Position numbers and translations under genes: made by a program
The notes under the pieces: generated by a model
Databases searched by the model: none
What the model was told of the DNA's origin: nothing
Seen by the model: only the letters and a program-made list of their open reading frames with translations
From: Pseudomonas sp. ok272
GTDB taxonomy: Bacteria; Pseudomonadota; Gammaproteobacteria; Pseudomonadales; Pseudomonadaceae
Direction: 5' to 3'
NCBI RefSeq assembly: GCF_900109995.1
Contig: NZ_FOCB01000004.1
Span: 186,001-250,000, forward strand
Length of the DNA: 64,000 bases
Shown: positions 9,163 through 20,622 of the stretch, one piece after another
How positions within the stretch are numbered: the stretch's first letter is position 1
Layout: each line of letters opens with the position of its first letter

Positions 9163-9899
9163 CAACTGACCTCCTTGTTGGCCTCGGGCAATGGCGCCTC
9201 GGTAGGGGTATAGACCATAACCTCCAGCACGTCGGAATGAAACTCGCGGCGATACAACACGAACACCACGCCCGCACTCATCAACATGAACAGCCACGGG
9301 CTGACAAACCAGGCGAGCATGGTCATGCCGAAATAGTAAGACCGCAGGCCAAAGTTGAACTGGTTGGCCGCCATGGAAATCACCCGCGCTGCGCGGGCGG
9401 CAAAGGCTTTGCGCTCCAACTCGGAAACATGGCGTTCACCGACCATCGGTGCCGAGCCCATCAGGATCGCCGCGAAGTTGTACTGGCGCATGCACCAACT
9501 GAACGTAAAGAAGGCATAGACGAACACCATGGCCAGGCACAACAACTTGATCTCCGACATGCCCTGGGACGCCTGCTGCACCATGGGAATGTCCGCCAAC
9601 AGCGACACCGCCCGCTCCGACGCACCCAACACCGTGAGAATACCGGCCAGGATGATCAACGTGCTGGAGGCAAAGAACGATGCGTTGCGCTCCAGGTTGC
9701 CAATCACGCTGGCATCGGCGATGCGGTTGTCGCGCAGCAGCATGCGGCGCATCCAGTCTTCGCGGTACAGGTGCAACACACTGGCCAGGCACGCGGTGTC
9801 GCGGCCCTTCCAACTGGCATAACGGGTGTAGCCGCCCCAGCAGATGACGAACCACAGGGCTGCGACGAGATGGATCAGGTTGGCTTGGATAAAGGACAT
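9162..9899 (-). CDS. DUF599 family inner-membrane protein
   Basis: The 245-residue protein has an N-terminal membrane helix, a basic cytoplasmic stretch (RYASWKGRD, REDWMRRML), then about three more membrane helices. The ERNASFFASSTLIILAG segment is typical of the DUF599 family. Function is unknown. The C-terminal tail is hydrophilic and ends at a TGATG overlap with the MAPEG gene. No clear active-site motif is visible. Confidence 0.85.
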   Translation of the reverse strand: MSFIQANLIHLVAALWFVICWGGYTRYASWKGRDTACLASVLHLYREDWMRRMLLRDNRIADASVIGNLERNASFFASSTLIILAGILTVLGASERAVSLLADIPMVQQASQGMSEIKLLCLAMVFVYAFFTFSWCMRQYNFAAILMGSAPMVGERHVSELERKAFAARAARVISMAANQFNFGLRSYYFGMTMLAWFVSPWLFMLMSAGVVFVLYRREFHSDVLEVMVYTPTEAPLPEANKEVS

Positions 9900-9979
9900 G
9901 CGATGGCCGATGGGAAGTTGACGTACTGCTTCGACGTCAACTCAACGCAAAAGGCACGGTATTGACCTCGCGGAAACAA

Positions 9980-10011
9980 AAATGCCCCGTATCGATTGAT
10001 ACGGGGCATTT
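9980..10011 (-). terminator. Terminator of brnQ
   Basis: A perfect 14-base stem (AAATGCCCCGTATC and its complement) with a four-base loop, flanked by A and T runs, lies about 45 bases past the brnQ stop. Confidence 0.85.
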
Positions 10012-10053
10012 CCATTTATTCCGTCAGGCTCGCTTGTGGCGAGCCCGGGAACC

Positions 10054-11367
10054 TTACGCCAGGGCTGCGCTGCGCTTGCCCAGCACGCGGTCACACACCA
10101 CCGCGACAACCAGGGTGAACACGCACGGCACCAGCCAGGCCAGGCCTTGCTCGGCCAGCGGCAGATGCGCCAACTGCGTTGGCATCCAGTCACCCAGGCC
10201 TGCGCCCTTGAGCGCGTCGATCAGGCCAAACACGAACGACACCAGCATCACTGGGCCAACGATACGTCGCTGATCAATCCAGAAGTCTTTGCAGAAGCTC
10301 AGCGCTACCAGCACGATGCACGGCGGGTAAATCGCCGTCAGCACCGGGATCGAGAACGCGATCAGCTTGGTCAGCCCCAGGTTGGATACCAGCAACGAGA
10401 AGGCTGCCAGGATCACCACCAGGGTCTTGTAGGACAGTGGCAGGACACGGCTGAAATACTCGGCGCACGCACAGGTCAGGCCTACTGCCGTCACCAGGCA
10501 AGCCAGGGAAATCAGCACCGCCAGGAAACCGCTGCCCAGGGAGCCGAACGTGTGTTGCACGTAGGCATGCAGCACCGCCGCGCCGTTGGTCGCACCGGCG
10601 GCCACTTCATGGCTGCTGGAGCCCAGGCGGAACAGGCTGATGTACACCAGCGCCAAGCCGACACCGGCAATCAGCCCGGCGATGATCGCGTAGCGGGTGA
10701 TCAACGCCGGGGACTCGACCCCACGGGAGCGAATCGCATTGACGATGACAATGCCGAACACCAGAGCGCCCAGGGTATCCATGGTCAGGTAGCCATTGAT
10801 GAACCCTTGGGAGAACGGTGCGGCCACATACTCAGGGGTGGCCTGGCCGATATCGCCAGCCGGCAGGGCAAACGCGGCAATCGCCAGTACCGCCAGCGCG
10901 ATGATCTTCAGCGGTGCCAGGAAACGCCCCACGGTGTCCAGCAGGCGCCCCGGGTACAGCGAGATGAAGAACACCAGCAGGAAGTACACCGAACTGTAGA
11001 GGAACAGTGCCAGCGGGCTCTCACCGGTCAGCGGCGCCAGGCCCACTTCGAAGGACACGGTCGCGGTGCGCGGCGTGGCGAACAACGGCCCGACCGCCAG
11101 GTAGGCCGCCGCGGCCAGCACGCCACCGGCGATCTTGCCGATGGGGCTGCTCAACGCGTCCATGCCACCACCGACCTTGGCCAGTGCAACCACGGTGATC
11201 ACCGGCAAACCGACGGCGGTGATCAGAAAGCCTAGTGCCGCCATCCAGACATGAGGCCCGGACTGCAAGCCGACGATAGGCGGAAAGATGATGTTACCGG
11301 CCCCGACAAACAGGGCAAACGTCATAAAACCAAGTGCCAGGATGTCCTGGCCTTTCAACACTTTCAT
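10054..11367 (-). CDS. brnQ: Branched-chain amino acid:cation symporter BrnQ
   Basis: This is an inner-membrane carrier of the LIVCS family that imports leucine, isoleucine and valine with Na+ or H+. The 437-residue protein shows 12 hydrophobic segments and family motifs such as [14 protein letters not shown] near the N terminus and [19 protein letters not shown] in the third to fourth helix region. The length is normal. The ATG has no good Shine-Dalgarno, the upstream bases reading TTTCCTTA. It is monocistronic, with its own terminator. Confidence 0.95.
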   Translation of the reverse strand: MKVLKGQDILALGFMTFALFVGAGNIIFPPIVGLQSGPHVWMAALGFLITAVGLPVITVVALAKVGGGMDALSSPIGKIAGGVLAAAAYLAVGPLFATPRTATVSFEVGLAPLTGESPLALFLYSSVYFLLVFFISLYPGRLLDTVGRFLAPLKIIALAVLAIAAFALPAGDIGQATPEYVAAPFSQGFINGYLTMDTLGALVFGIVIVNAIRSRGVESPALITRYAIIAGLIAGVGLALVYISLFRLGSSSHEVAAGATNGAAVLHAYVQHTFGSLGSGFLAVLISLACLVTAVGLTCACAEYFSRVLPLSYKTLVVILAAFSLLVSNLGLTKLIAFSIPVLTAIYPPCIVLVALSFCKDFWIDQRRIVGPVMLVSFVFGLIDALKGAGLGDWMPTQLAHLPLAEQGLAWLVPCVFTLVVAVVCDRVLGKRSAALA

Positions 11368-11611
11368 TAAGGAAATACCACACTACTGAATCGGAATTTA
11401 GAGGGGAATTGCCCTGTTGGATTAGGGAAATGCTGTCGATCCGTATGGGACTGACCCGTATAACGCGTTGCATGCCTTGTGGGCGGCAGACGCAAAATGG
11501 CGGTTAGCCTAACGAATCCGGGCGGCTAGCGCACTGTTACGGGGCGAACTATCCGATATACGACGCTTCCATGTCGCGTTTGTGCATCTAAATGGTTGTC
11601 CTCTATAACTC

Positions 11612-11690
11612 CGCCTTCGCGAGCAGGCTCGCTCCCACCGTTTTGTGAGCACCTGATATCCCGCGTGGGAGCGAGCCTGCTCGCGATGAG
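11612..11690. repeat. REPIN, class A
   Basis: Two inverted class A REPs (GCGAGCAGGCTCGC / GCGAGCCTGCTCGC with GTGGGA flanks) are separated by about 25 bases, between sucD and brnQ. Confidence 0.88.
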
Positions 11691-11722
11691 GCCCTCATCG
11701 CCCGCCTCAAACCCCAGAAACA

Positions 11723-11750
11723 ACAAAGGCCACCCGAAGGTGGCCTTTGT
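11723..11750 (-). terminator. Terminator of the sdh-suc operon after sucD
   Basis: A perfect 12-base stem (ACAAAGGCCACC and its complement) with a CGAA tetraloop lies 28 bases past the sucD stop. Confidence 0.9.
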
Positions 11751-11778
11751 TTGGTGAAGCGTCAGCTAAGCGCGAGGC

Positions 11779-12660
11779 TTACTTGACAGCCCAACCGGTC
11801 AGCTCGGACAAAGCCTTGCCGATGTCTGCCAGCGAACGCACGGTTTTCACGCCTGCGTCTTCCAGGGCAGCGAACTTCTCGTCTGCAGTGCCCTTGCCGC
11901 CAGAGATGATTGCGCCAGCATGGCCCATGCGCTTGCCCGCAGGGGCAGTCACACCAGCGATGTAGGAAACAACCGGCTTGGTCACGTGTGCCTTGATGTA
12001 GGCAGCCGCTTCTTCTTCAGCCGAACCGCCGATCTCACCGATCATGACGATCGCTTCGGTCTTCGGGTCTTCCTGGAACAGCTTCAGGATGTCGATGAAG
12101 TTCGAGCCTGGGATCGGGTCACCGCCGATGCCGACGCACGTCGACTGACCGAAACCGGCGTCAGTGGTCTGCTTGACCGCTTCGTAGGTCAGGGTGCCGG
12201 AACGGGAAACGATACCGACCTTGCCTGGCAAGTGAATGTGACCTGGCATGATGCCGATCTTGCATTCGCCTGGAGTGATCACGCCTGGGCAGTTAGGGCC
12301 GATCAGGGTGACACCCAGCTCGTCGCACTTAACTTTAGCGTCCAGCATGTCCAGGGTAGGAATGCCTTCGGTGATGCACACGATCAGCTTGATGCCGCCG
12401 AATGCCGCTTCCAGGATCGAGTCCTTGCAGAAAGGAGCCGGAACGTAGATCACGCTGGCAGTAGCGCCAGTGGCTGCTACGGCGTCTTTCACGGTGTTGA
12501 ACACGGGCAGGCCCAGGTGCTCGGTGCCGCCTTTACCAGGTGTTACGCCACCGACCATCTTGGTGCCGTACTCGATGGCTTGCTGGGTGTGGAAACTACC
12601 TTGCGAACCGGTAATACCCTGGCAGATAACTTTGGTGTCTTTATTGATCAGGACGCTCAT
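11779..12660 (-). CDS. sucD: Succinyl-CoA synthetase, alpha subunit
   Basis: The alpha subunit binds CoA and carries the phosphohistidine during the TCA step succinyl-CoA to succinate with ADP or GDP phosphorylation. At 293 residues it is of family length. It shows the N-terminal CoA-binding Rossmann region ([11 protein letters not shown]), GPNCPG, and the active-site segment [18 protein letters not shown] containing the phosphorylated His. The start overlaps the sucC stop by one base (TAATG), so the subunits are translationally coupled. It is last in the TCA block, before a strong terminator. Confidence 0.98.
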   Translation of the reverse strand: MSVLINKDTKVICQGITGSQGSFHTQQAIEYGTKMVGGVTPGKGGTEHLGLPVFNTVKDAVAATGATASVIYVPAPFCKDSILEAAFGGIKLIVCITEGIPTLDMLDAKVKCDELGVTLIGPNCPGVITPGECKIGIMPGHIHLPGKVGIVSRSGTLTYEAVKQTTDAGFGQSTCVGIGGDPIPGSNFIDILKLFQEDPKTEAIVMIGEIGGSAEEEAAAYIKAHVTKPVVSYIAGVTAPAGKRMGHAGAIISGGKGTADEKFAALEDAGVKTVRSLADIGKALSELTGWAVK

Positions 12661-13826
12661 TATTTGCCCTCCGCAGCTTTAACGACTTGTTGAGCAGCGT
12701 CGGTCAGGCTGGTAGCAGCGATGATGTTCAAACCGCTTTCTGCCAGTACTTTAGCGCCCAGCTCAGCGTTGTTGCCTTCAAGGCGAACAACAACCGGGAT
12801 TTTCACGCCGACTTCTTTCACTGCACCGATGATGCCTTCGGCAATCATGTCGCAACGAACGATGCCGCCGAAGATGTTGACCAATACTGCAGCGACGTTA
12901 GTGTCGGACAGGATGATCTTGAACGCTTCGGTAACGCGTTCTTTGGTAGCACCGCCGCCCACGTCGAGGAAGTTGGCTGGTTTGCCGCCATGCAGGTTGA
13001 CGATGTCCATGGTACCCATGGCCAGGCCAGCACCGTTGACCATGCAACCGATGTTGCCTTCCAGCGCTACGTAGTTCAGTTCGAACTTGGCAGCGTGCGC
13101 TTCGCGCGGATCGTCTTGCGACGGATCGTGGAAAGTCTTCAGCTTAGGCTGACGGTACATGGCGTTGGCGTCGATGTTGATCTTCGCGTCCAGGCAATGC
13201 AGATCGCCGTCAGCCTTGATCACCAGCGGGTTCACTTCCAGCAGAGCCAGGTCGTGATCCTTGAACAGCTTGGCCAGACCTACGAAGATCTTGGCGAACT
13301 GGGCAACTTGCTTGCCTTCCAGACCCAGCTGGAATGCCAGCTCGCGACCCTGGAATGGCTGAGCGCCAACCAGTGGATCGATAGTGGCCTTCAGGATTTT
13401 TTCTGGGGTTTCGTGAGCGATCTTCTCGATGTCCACGCCACCTTCGGTGGAAGCCATGAACACGATGCGACGGCTCGAACGGTCAACGACAGCGCCCAGG
13501 TACAGCTCTTTAGCGATATCAGTGCACGATTCAACCAGGATCTTGGTGACTGGTTGGCCATTGGCATCAGTCTGGTAAGTCACCAGACGCTTGCCCAGCC
13601 ACTGCTGTGCGAAGGCCTTGGCGTCTTCTTTGCTGCGAACCAGCTTAACGCCGCCCGCTTTACCGCGACCACCGGCGTGAACCTGGGCTTTGACAACCCA
13701 CTCGGTGCCGCCGATTTTGTCGCAAGCTTCTGCTGCTGCTTCCGGGGTGTCTACTGCGTAACCCTTGGATACTGGCAGGCCGTATTCAGCGAACAGCTGC
13801 TTACCCTGATACTCGTGAAGATTCAT
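12660..13826 (-). CDS. sucC: Succinyl-CoA synthetase, beta subunit
   Basis: The ATP-grasp beta subunit carries the nucleotide and succinate sites. The 388-residue product begins [12 protein letters not shown], the invariant family N terminus, which fixes the start at 13826; a longer in-frame extension lies in hairpin-rich intergenic sequence and is not protein-like. Further signatures are [15 protein letters not shown] and, in the C-terminal half, [13 protein letters not shown]. It is separated from lpd by about 190 bases of strong inverted repeats, so sucCD may have its own transcript level within the operon. Confidence 0.98.
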   Translation of the reverse strand: MNLHEYQGKQLFAEYGLPVSKGYAVDTPEAAAEACDKIGGTEWVVKAQVHAGGRGKAGGVKLVRSKEDAKAFAQQWLGKRLVTYQTDANGQPVTKILVESCTDIAKELYLGAVVDRSSRRIVFMASTEGGVDIEKIAHETPEKILKATIDPLVGAQPFQGRELAFQLGLEGKQVAQFAKIFVGLAKLFKDHDLALLEVNPLVIKADGDLHCLDAKINIDANAMYRQPKLKTFHDPSQDDPREAHAAKFELNYVALEGNIGCMVNGAGLAMGTMDIVNLHGGKPANFLDVGGGATKERVTEAFKIILSDTNVAAVLVNIFGGIVRCDMIAEGIIGAVKEVGVKIPVVVRLEGNNAELGAKVLAESGLNIIAATSLTDAAQQVVKAAEGK

Positions 13827-13860
13827 GCTTATTACCGTCTTCGTTAGGTACTGCGCATTC

Positions 13861-13985
13861 GGTGCTGCACTGTTGAGTGCCGCACCACCTGTGACTGCTG
13901 CTTGCGTCGCCTTACCGGGCATCCGGCTTGGCGACGCAAGACTGCGTCCGGCGGACATTCCGCGGTGAGTCTTGCAGGCAAGGCT
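13861..13985. repeat. Cluster of inverted repeats between lpd and sucC
   Basis: At least two strong stems are present: GGTGCTGCAC / GTGCCGCACC (13861-13886, one mismatch) and the perfect 11-base CTTGCGTCGCC / GGCGACGCAAG (13901-13940) enclosing a smaller CCGG pair. A weaker GTCCGGCGGAC lies just after. There is no T-run, so mRNA processing or stability elements are as likely as terminators. Confidence 0.6.
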
Positions 13986-14020
13986 CACGACGGGCCACTC
14001 CGCCGTGGTTTCTTATTGTC

Positions 14021-15554
<1,534 letters not shown>

Positions 15555-16772
15555 TCAGATATCCAGCAACAGACGAGCCGGGTCTTCCAGCAGGTTCTTG
15601 ATGGTCACCAGGAAGGTCACAGCTTCTTTGCCATCGATCAAACGGTGATCGTAGGACAGAGCCAGGTACATCATCGGACGGATAACCACTTGACCGTTGA
15701 TCGCCATCGGACGCTGCAGAATGTTGTGCATGCCCAGGATTGCTGCTTGTGGCGGGTTGACGATCGGGGTCGACATCATCGAGCCGAAGGTACCACCGTT
15801 GGTGATGGTGAACGTACCGCCGGTCATTTCGTCCATCGACAGCTTGCCGTCGCGAGCTTTCTTGCCGAAAGCAGCGATGCCGCCTTCGATTTCAGCCAGG
15901 CTCATCAGTTCGGCGTTACGCAGGACCGGTACTACCAGGCCACGGTCGCTGGATACCGCAACACCCACGTCAGCGTAGCCGTGGTAAACAATGTCGGCGC
16001 CGTCGATCGATGCGTTGACTGCCGGGAAGCGTTTCAGCGCTTCGGTGGCAGCCTTGACGAAGAACGACATGAAGCCCAGGCGTACGCCGTTGTGGGACTT
16101 CTCGAACAGGTCCTTGTACTTCGAACGCAGGGCCATGACTTCGGTCATGTCGACTTCGTTGAAGGTGGTCAGCATCGCCATGTTCGATTGTGCTTCTACC
16201 AGGCGCTTGGCCACGGTAGCGCGAACGCGGGTCATCGGAACACGCTTCTCGATACGGTCGCCGGCAGCGAACACCGGCGCAGCAGCGGCAGGTGCCGCGG
16301 CCTTGGCCGGCGCGGCAGCAGGAGCGGCTTTCTTGGCAGCCACGGCAGCAACCACGTCTTCCTTGGTCACACGACCGCCTTTGCCCGTACCGGCAACGGA
16401 TGCGATGTTGATGCCGTTCTCTTCAGCCAGCTTGCGAGCAGCCGGTGCAGCCACAGGATCGTCTTCGCCAGCAGCAGCCGGAGCAGCCGCTTGTGCAGCG
16501 CCAGCAGGTGCAGCGGCAGGTGCGGCAGCAGCGCCGCCCGCTTCGATGGAGCCCAGGACTTCGTCGGACAGAACGGTGTCGCCTTCGTTCTTGACGATAG
16601 CGCCCAGGACGCCGTCGGCGGTCGCCAACACTTCCAGTACAACTTTATCGGTTTCGATGTCGACGATCAGGTCGTCGCGCTTGACCGCATCGCCCGGTTG
16701 CTTGTGCCAGGTGGCAACGGTGCCATCGGCAACCGATTCCGGGAAAGTGGGGGCTTTGATCTCGATAGCCAT
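15555..16772 (-). CDS. sucB: Dihydrolipoyl succinyltransferase (E2) of 2-oxoglutarate dehydrogenase
   Basis: E2 forms the complex core and moves succinyl groups to CoA. The 405-residue product has one lipoyl domain (residues 1-80, lipoyl lysine in ETDKVVLEV), an Ala/Pro-rich hinge, an E3-binding domain at about 108-145 ([20 protein letters not shown]), a second Ala-rich hinge, and the catalytic domain with [13 protein letters not shown] near the end, holding the active His and Asp. It lies 42 bases after sucA. Confidence 0.98.
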   Translation of the reverse strand: MAIEIKAPTFPESVADGTVATWHKQPGDAVKRDDLIVDIETDKVVLEVLATADGVLGAIVKNEGDTVLSDEVLGSIEAGGAAAAPAAAPAGAAQAAAPAAAGEDDPVAAPAARKLAEENGINIASVAGTGKGGRVTKEDVVAAVAAKKAAPAAAPAKAAAPAAAAPVFAAGDRIEKRVPMTRVRATVAKRLVEAQSNMAMLTTFNEVDMTEVMALRSKYKDLFEKSHNGVRLGFMSFFVKAATEALKRFPAVNASIDGADIVYHGYADVGVAVSSDRGLVVPVLRNAELMSLAEIEGGIAAFGKKARDGKLSMDEMTGGTFTITNGGTFGSMMSTPIVNPPQAAILGMHNILQRPMAINGQVVIRPMMYLALSYDHRLIDGKEAVTFLVTIKNLLEDPARLLLDI

Positions 16773-16814
16773 TGTCTGTGGTTCCTTAAATTCGGTTTCA
16801 GGTGCGCGAAGGCG

Positions 16815-19646
16815 TTAAACAGTAAAGGCGTCTTGCAGCAGTTTTGCCTGCTGCTCAGCGTGCATCGATGCATAACCACACGCAGGTGCAGCAGAAGCGT
16901 CACGGCCCGCGTACTCAAGTACGAGGGATTTGTCGTGACCGCTGATGATGCGGCGCATGTGGTGTTGGCTGCAGTACCACGCCCCCTGGTTCATCGGCTC
17001 TTCCTGACACCAAACGATGTGTTTGAGGTTGGAATAAGGCGCCAGGACTTCAATCAAGTCGTCCTCAGGGAATGGATACAGCTGCTCAAGACGCACGATG
17101 GCGATGTCGTCACGACCTTCGGCACGGCGTTTTTCCAGCAGGTCGTAGTAGACCTTGCCGCTGCACAGAACGACGCGGCCGACCTTTTTCGGGTCTTGGA
17201 CGTCGATTTCCGGGATAACGGTCTGGAACGAACCTTCGGCCAGATCTTCCAGGGTCGAGATGGCCAGCTTGTGACGCAACAGCGACTTCGGCGTCAGCAC
17301 GATCAACGGCTTGCGCAACGGGCGAATCACCTGGCGACGCAGCAAGTGGTAGATCTGCGCCGGTGTCGTCGGTACGGCTACCTGAATGTTGTGCTCGGCG
17401 CACAGTTGCAGGTAACGCTCCAGGCGAGCCGAGGAGTGCTCCGGGCCCTGACCTTCATAACCGTGTGGCAGCAACATGGTCAGACCGCACAGACGGCCCC
17501 ACTTGTGCTCGCCGCTGGTGATGAACTGGTCGATAACCACCTGGGCACCGTTGGCGAAGTCGCCGAACTGGGCTTCCCAGATCACCAGCGCCTCAGGCGT
17601 GGTGGTCGAGTAACCGTATTCGAACGCCAGCACGGCTTCTTCGGACAGGAACGAATCGTACAGGTCGAAACGTGGCTGGCCCTGGTACAGGTGCTGCAAC
17701 GGGATGTAGGTACCCGCGTCTTTCTGGTTGTGCAGCACAGCGTGGCGGTGCGAGAACGTACCGCGACCAATGTCCTGACCCGTCATGCGGATCGGGTGAC
17801 CTTCGAACGCCAGGGTTGCGTATGCCATGGTTTCGGCATAACCCCAGTTGATCGGCAGGCCGCCGGCTTGCATTTTCTGACGGTCTTCGTAGATCTTCGC
17901 GACCTGACGCTGAACCACGAAGCCTTCCGGGATCTCCAGCAGCTTGGCAGACAGCTCTTGCAGGGTCTTGAGGTCGAACGTGGTGTCGTGACGCGCAGTC
18001 CAGGCGTGGCCCAGGTACGGACGCCAGTCCACGAACAACTCTTTGTTCGGCTCTTTGACCAGGCTCTTCACGACATGCAGGCCATTGTCCAACGCGTTGC
18101 GGTATTCATCGACTTTCGCCTGAACACGCTCTGCGTCGAGCACACCGCCCTGGGTCAGACGATCGGCATACAGTTCACGGGTGGTGCGCTGCTTGGTGAT
18201 CTGCTGATACATGATCGGCTGGGTGCCGCTTGGTTCATCGGCCTCGTTGTGGCCACGGCGACGGTAGCAGACCAGGTCGATCACCACGTCACGCTTGTAC
18301 TGCATGCGGTAGTCGATGGCCAACTGGGTCACGAACAACACGGCTTCCGGATCATCACCATTCACATGGAGGATCGGCGCCTGGATCATTTTCGCGACGT
18401 CGGTAGCGTACTCGGTGGAACGCGAGTCCAACGGGTTGCTGATGGTGAAACCAACCTGGTTGTTGATCACGATGTGCACGGTACCGCCGGTCTTGAAACC
18501 GCGGGTCTGCGACATCTGGAAGGTTTCCATGACCACGCCTTGACCGGCGAATGCCGCGTCACCGTGGATGGAGATCGGCAGAACCTTCTCACCAGTCGGG
18601 TCGTTACGACGATCCTGACGGGCGCGAACCGAACCCTCGACCACCGGAGAAACGATTTCCAGGTGGGACGGGTTGAAGGCCATGGCCAGGTGGACTTCAC
18701 CACCGGCGGTCATGACGTTGGACGAGAAGCCCTGGTGGTATTTAACGTCACCGGAACCGAGCTCGACCTTCTTCTTGCCTTCGAACTCGTCGAACAGCTC
18801 GCGCGGGTTCTTGCCGAAGGTGTTGACCAGTACGTTCAGACGGCCACGGTGGGCCATGCCGATGACGATTTCCTTGGTGCCGTAGGAACCGGAACGCTGG
18901 ATCAACTCGTCGAGCATCGGAATCAGGCTTTCGCCGCCTTCCAGACCGAAACGCTTGGTGCCCGGGTATTTGGTACCCAGGTATTTTTCCAGGCCTTCAC
19001 CGGCAGTGACGCGCTCAAGCAAATGGCTCTTGATATCGGCGGAGTACACCGGACGACCGCGCACGCTTTCCAGACGCTGCTGGAACCACTGGCGCTGCTC
19101 GGAATCGGTGATGTGCGTAAATTCAGCGCCGATGGTGCGGCAATATGTCTGCTGCAACGCTTCGTGAATTTCGCGTAGGCTCGCTTCCTCTTTGCCGATG
19201 AACAGGTCGCCGGCACGGAAGATCGTATCAAGATCGGCATTGGTCAAGCCGTAATGATTGATCGACAGGTCTGCAGGTGCAGGACGCTGCCACAGCCCCA
19301 GCGGGTCAAGCTGGGCTGCCTGGTGGCCACGCATACGGTAGGCCTGGATCAGTCGCAGCACTTCAACTTGCTTCTTCTCGTGCTCACTGCTCACGCTACC
19401 GGCGGAAACCGGTTGGGCGCGGCGCTGGTTCTTTGCCAGCAGCACGAAATGATCGCGAATTGTCGAGTGCGAAACATCAATGGCAGAGTCGCCGTCTGTC
19501 GGCAACTTCTGAAAGTAGGTGCGCCACTCTTCTGGCACAGCGTTAGGGTCGTGCAGGTAGAGCTCGTAGAGCTCTTCCACATAGGCAGCGTTACTACCGG
19601 ATAGGTAGGCGCTGTTCCACATGCGCTGCATCACGCTTTCTTGCAT
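16815..19646 (-). CDS. sucA: 2-oxoglutarate dehydrogenase E1
   Basis: This thiamine-diphosphate enzyme decarboxylates 2-oxoglutarate in the TCA cycle. The 943-residue product is full length and includes an N-terminal segment typical of Ogdh (SNAAYVEELYELYLHDP), GMAHRGRLNVL, the ThDP-Mg motif region with GDAAFAGQGVV and INNQVGFT, and RRGHNEADEPS. The ATG is preceded by GAGGGTG. A 260-base gap with hairpins separates it from sdhB, leaving room for a separate suc promoter. Confidence 0.98.
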   Translation of the reverse strand: MQESVMQRMWNSAYLSGSNAAYVEELYELYLHDPNAVPEEWRTYFQKLPTDGDSAIDVSHSTIRDHFVLLAKNQRRAQPVSAGSVSSEHEKKQVEVLRLIQAYRMRGHQAAQLDPLGLWQRPAPADLSINHYGLTNADLDTIFRAGDLFIGKEEASLREIHEALQQTYCRTIGAEFTHITDSEQRQWFQQRLESVRGRPVYSADIKSHLLERVTAGEGLEKYLGTKYPGTKRFGLEGGESLIPMLDELIQRSGSYGTKEIVIGMAHRGRLNVLVNTFGKNPRELFDEFEGKKKVELGSGDVKYHQGFSSNVMTAGGEVHLAMAFNPSHLEIVSPVVEGSVRARQDRRNDPTGEKVLPISIHGDAAFAGQGVVMETFQMSQTRGFKTGGTVHIVINNQVGFTISNPLDSRSTEYATDVAKMIQAPILHVNGDDPEAVLFVTQLAIDYRMQYKRDVVIDLVCYRRRGHNEADEPSGTQPIMYQQITKQRTTRELYADRLTQGGVLDAERVQAKVDEYRNALDNGLHVVKSLVKEPNKELFVDWRPYLGHAWTARHDTTFDLKTLQELSAKLLEIPEGFVVQRQVAKIYEDRQKMQAGGLPINWGYAETMAYATLAFEGHPIRMTGQDIGRGTFSHRHAVLHNQKDAGTYIPLQHLYQGQPRFDLYDSFLSEEAVLAFEYGYSTTTPEALVIWEAQFGDFANGAQVVIDQFITSGEHKWGRLCGLTMLLPHGYEGQGPEHSSARLERYLQLCAEHNIQVAVPTTPAQIYHLLRRQVIRPLRKPLIVLTPKSLLRHKLAISTLEDLAEGSFQTVIPEIDVQDPKKVGRVVLCSGKVYYDLLEKRRAEGRDDIAIVRLEQLYPFPEDDLIEVLAPYSNLKHIVWCQEEPMNQGAWYCSQHHMRRIISGHDKSLVLEYAGRDASAAPACGYASMHAEQQAKLLQDAFTV

Positions 19647-19754
19647 GCTTGGTCACCCTCGGTTAGGGGAACACCATCGACGAAGACACCGAGCAAACTT
19701 GCAGAAGTCCGAGTGCAACGACCAAAACAAGCCACTTAGGATCACGCTGATAGT

Positions 19755-19860
19755 CCGGGTACCAGCCCGGATGCCCCTGCTTGTCTCATTTCTTCAAAGT
19801 AAGAGCCGCAGCTTTATGAGCTGCAGCTCGGTGTAGCTACGACGCGGGTTGAAGCCCGCG
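19755..19860. repeat. Hairpins in the sdhB-sucA gap
   Basis: Three inverted repeats are seen: CCGGG/CCCGG (19755-19770), AGCCGCAGCT/AGCTGCAGCT (19804-19828, one mismatch) and CGCGGG/CCCGCG (19843-19860). There is no T-run for a clear terminator. They may partly end sdh transcription or protect the upstream mRNA. Confidence 0.5.
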
Positions 19861-19906
19861 CCTTAGCCTCTACGGGTACAGCGGTACAGCGTTTACAACA
19901 GCTGGA

Positions 19907-20611
19907 TCACACGCCGCTCGAAAGCAACATGTTACGGATGTGACCAATGGCCTTAGTCGGGTTCAGGCCTTTGGGACATACGTTGACGCAGTTCATGATC
20001 CCCCGGCAGCGGAATACGCTGAACGGGTCATCCAGGGACGCCAGACGCTCGGACGTCTTGGTGTCACGGCTGTCTGCCAGGAAGCGATACGCTTGCAGCA
20101 GGGCAGCAGGACCCAGGAACTTGTCCGGGTTCCACCAGAAGGACGGGCAGGAAGTCGAGCAGCAAGCGCACAGGATGCACTCGTACAGACCGTCCAGCTT
20201 TTCACGCTCTTCAGGGGACTGCAGACGCTCGATGGCCGGAGCCGGGGTGTCGTTCTGCAGGTAAGGCTTCACCTTCTCGTATTGCTTGTAGAAGATGCTC
20301 ATATCGACAACCAGGTCACGGATAACCGGCAAACCTGGCAGAGGACGAACCACCAACTTGTTACCTTTCACGACGGCAGACAGCGGCGTGACGCACGCCA
20401 GGCCGTTTTTGCCGTTGATGTTCATGCCGTCGGAACCGCATACACCTTCACGGCAAGAGCGACGATAGGAGAAACCTTCGTCCTGCTCTTTGATCAGGGC
20501 CAGTACGTCCAGCACCATCAGGTCTTTACCACCGGTATCGACCGAGAATTCCTGCATGAACGGCGCGGCGTCCTGATCAGGGTTGTAACGATAAACACTG
20601 ACTTTCAACAT
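19907..20611 (-). CDS. sdhB: Succinate dehydrogenase iron-sulfur subunit
   Basis: This subunit carries electrons from SdhA to the membrane quinone site through 2Fe-2S, 4Fe-4S and 3Fe-4S centres. The 234-residue protein shows SCREGVCGSDGMNINGKNG for the 2Fe-2S centre, CILCACCSTSCP, and CRGIMNCVNVCPKGL for the others. I start it at ATG 20611 (MLKVSVYRYNP, the family N terminus); a GTG three codons earlier is also open. It lies 11 bases after sdhA. Confidence 0.97.
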   Translation of the reverse strand: MLKVSVYRYNPDQDAAPFMQEFSVDTGGKDLMVLDVLALIKEQDEGFSYRRSCREGVCGSDGMNINGKNGLACVTPLSAVVKGNKLVVRPLPGLPVIRDLVVDMSIFYKQYEKVKPYLQNDTPAPAIERLQSPEEREKLDGLYECILCACCSTSCPSFWWNPDKFLGPAALLQAYRFLADSRDTKTSERLASLDDPFSVFRCRGIMNCVNVCPKGLNPTKAIGHIRNMLLSSGV

Positions 20612-20622
20612 GGCAGCCACCC

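Larger units (their letters stand above)
11368..11778. other. Intergenic region brnQ-sucD, 411 bases
   Basis: No coding frame with protein character is seen. The part next to brnQ (11368-11600) must hold its promoter, but I see no convincing box. The middle holds a class A REPIN (11612-11690) and the right part the sucD terminator (11723-11750). Confidence 0.7.

Noticed and set aside
10036..11235. Long open frame antisense to brnQ
   Set aside because: The composition is that of a shadow frame, and brnQ is clearly real.
13827..13988. N-terminally extended SucC
   Set aside because: The extension is encoded by hairpin sequence, and the invariant MNLHEYQ start is at 13826.
15645..19178. Very long open frame antisense to sucA and sucB
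   Set aside because: It is opposite two certain genes, has no family likeness, and arises from the GC-rich third-position bias of the real frames.
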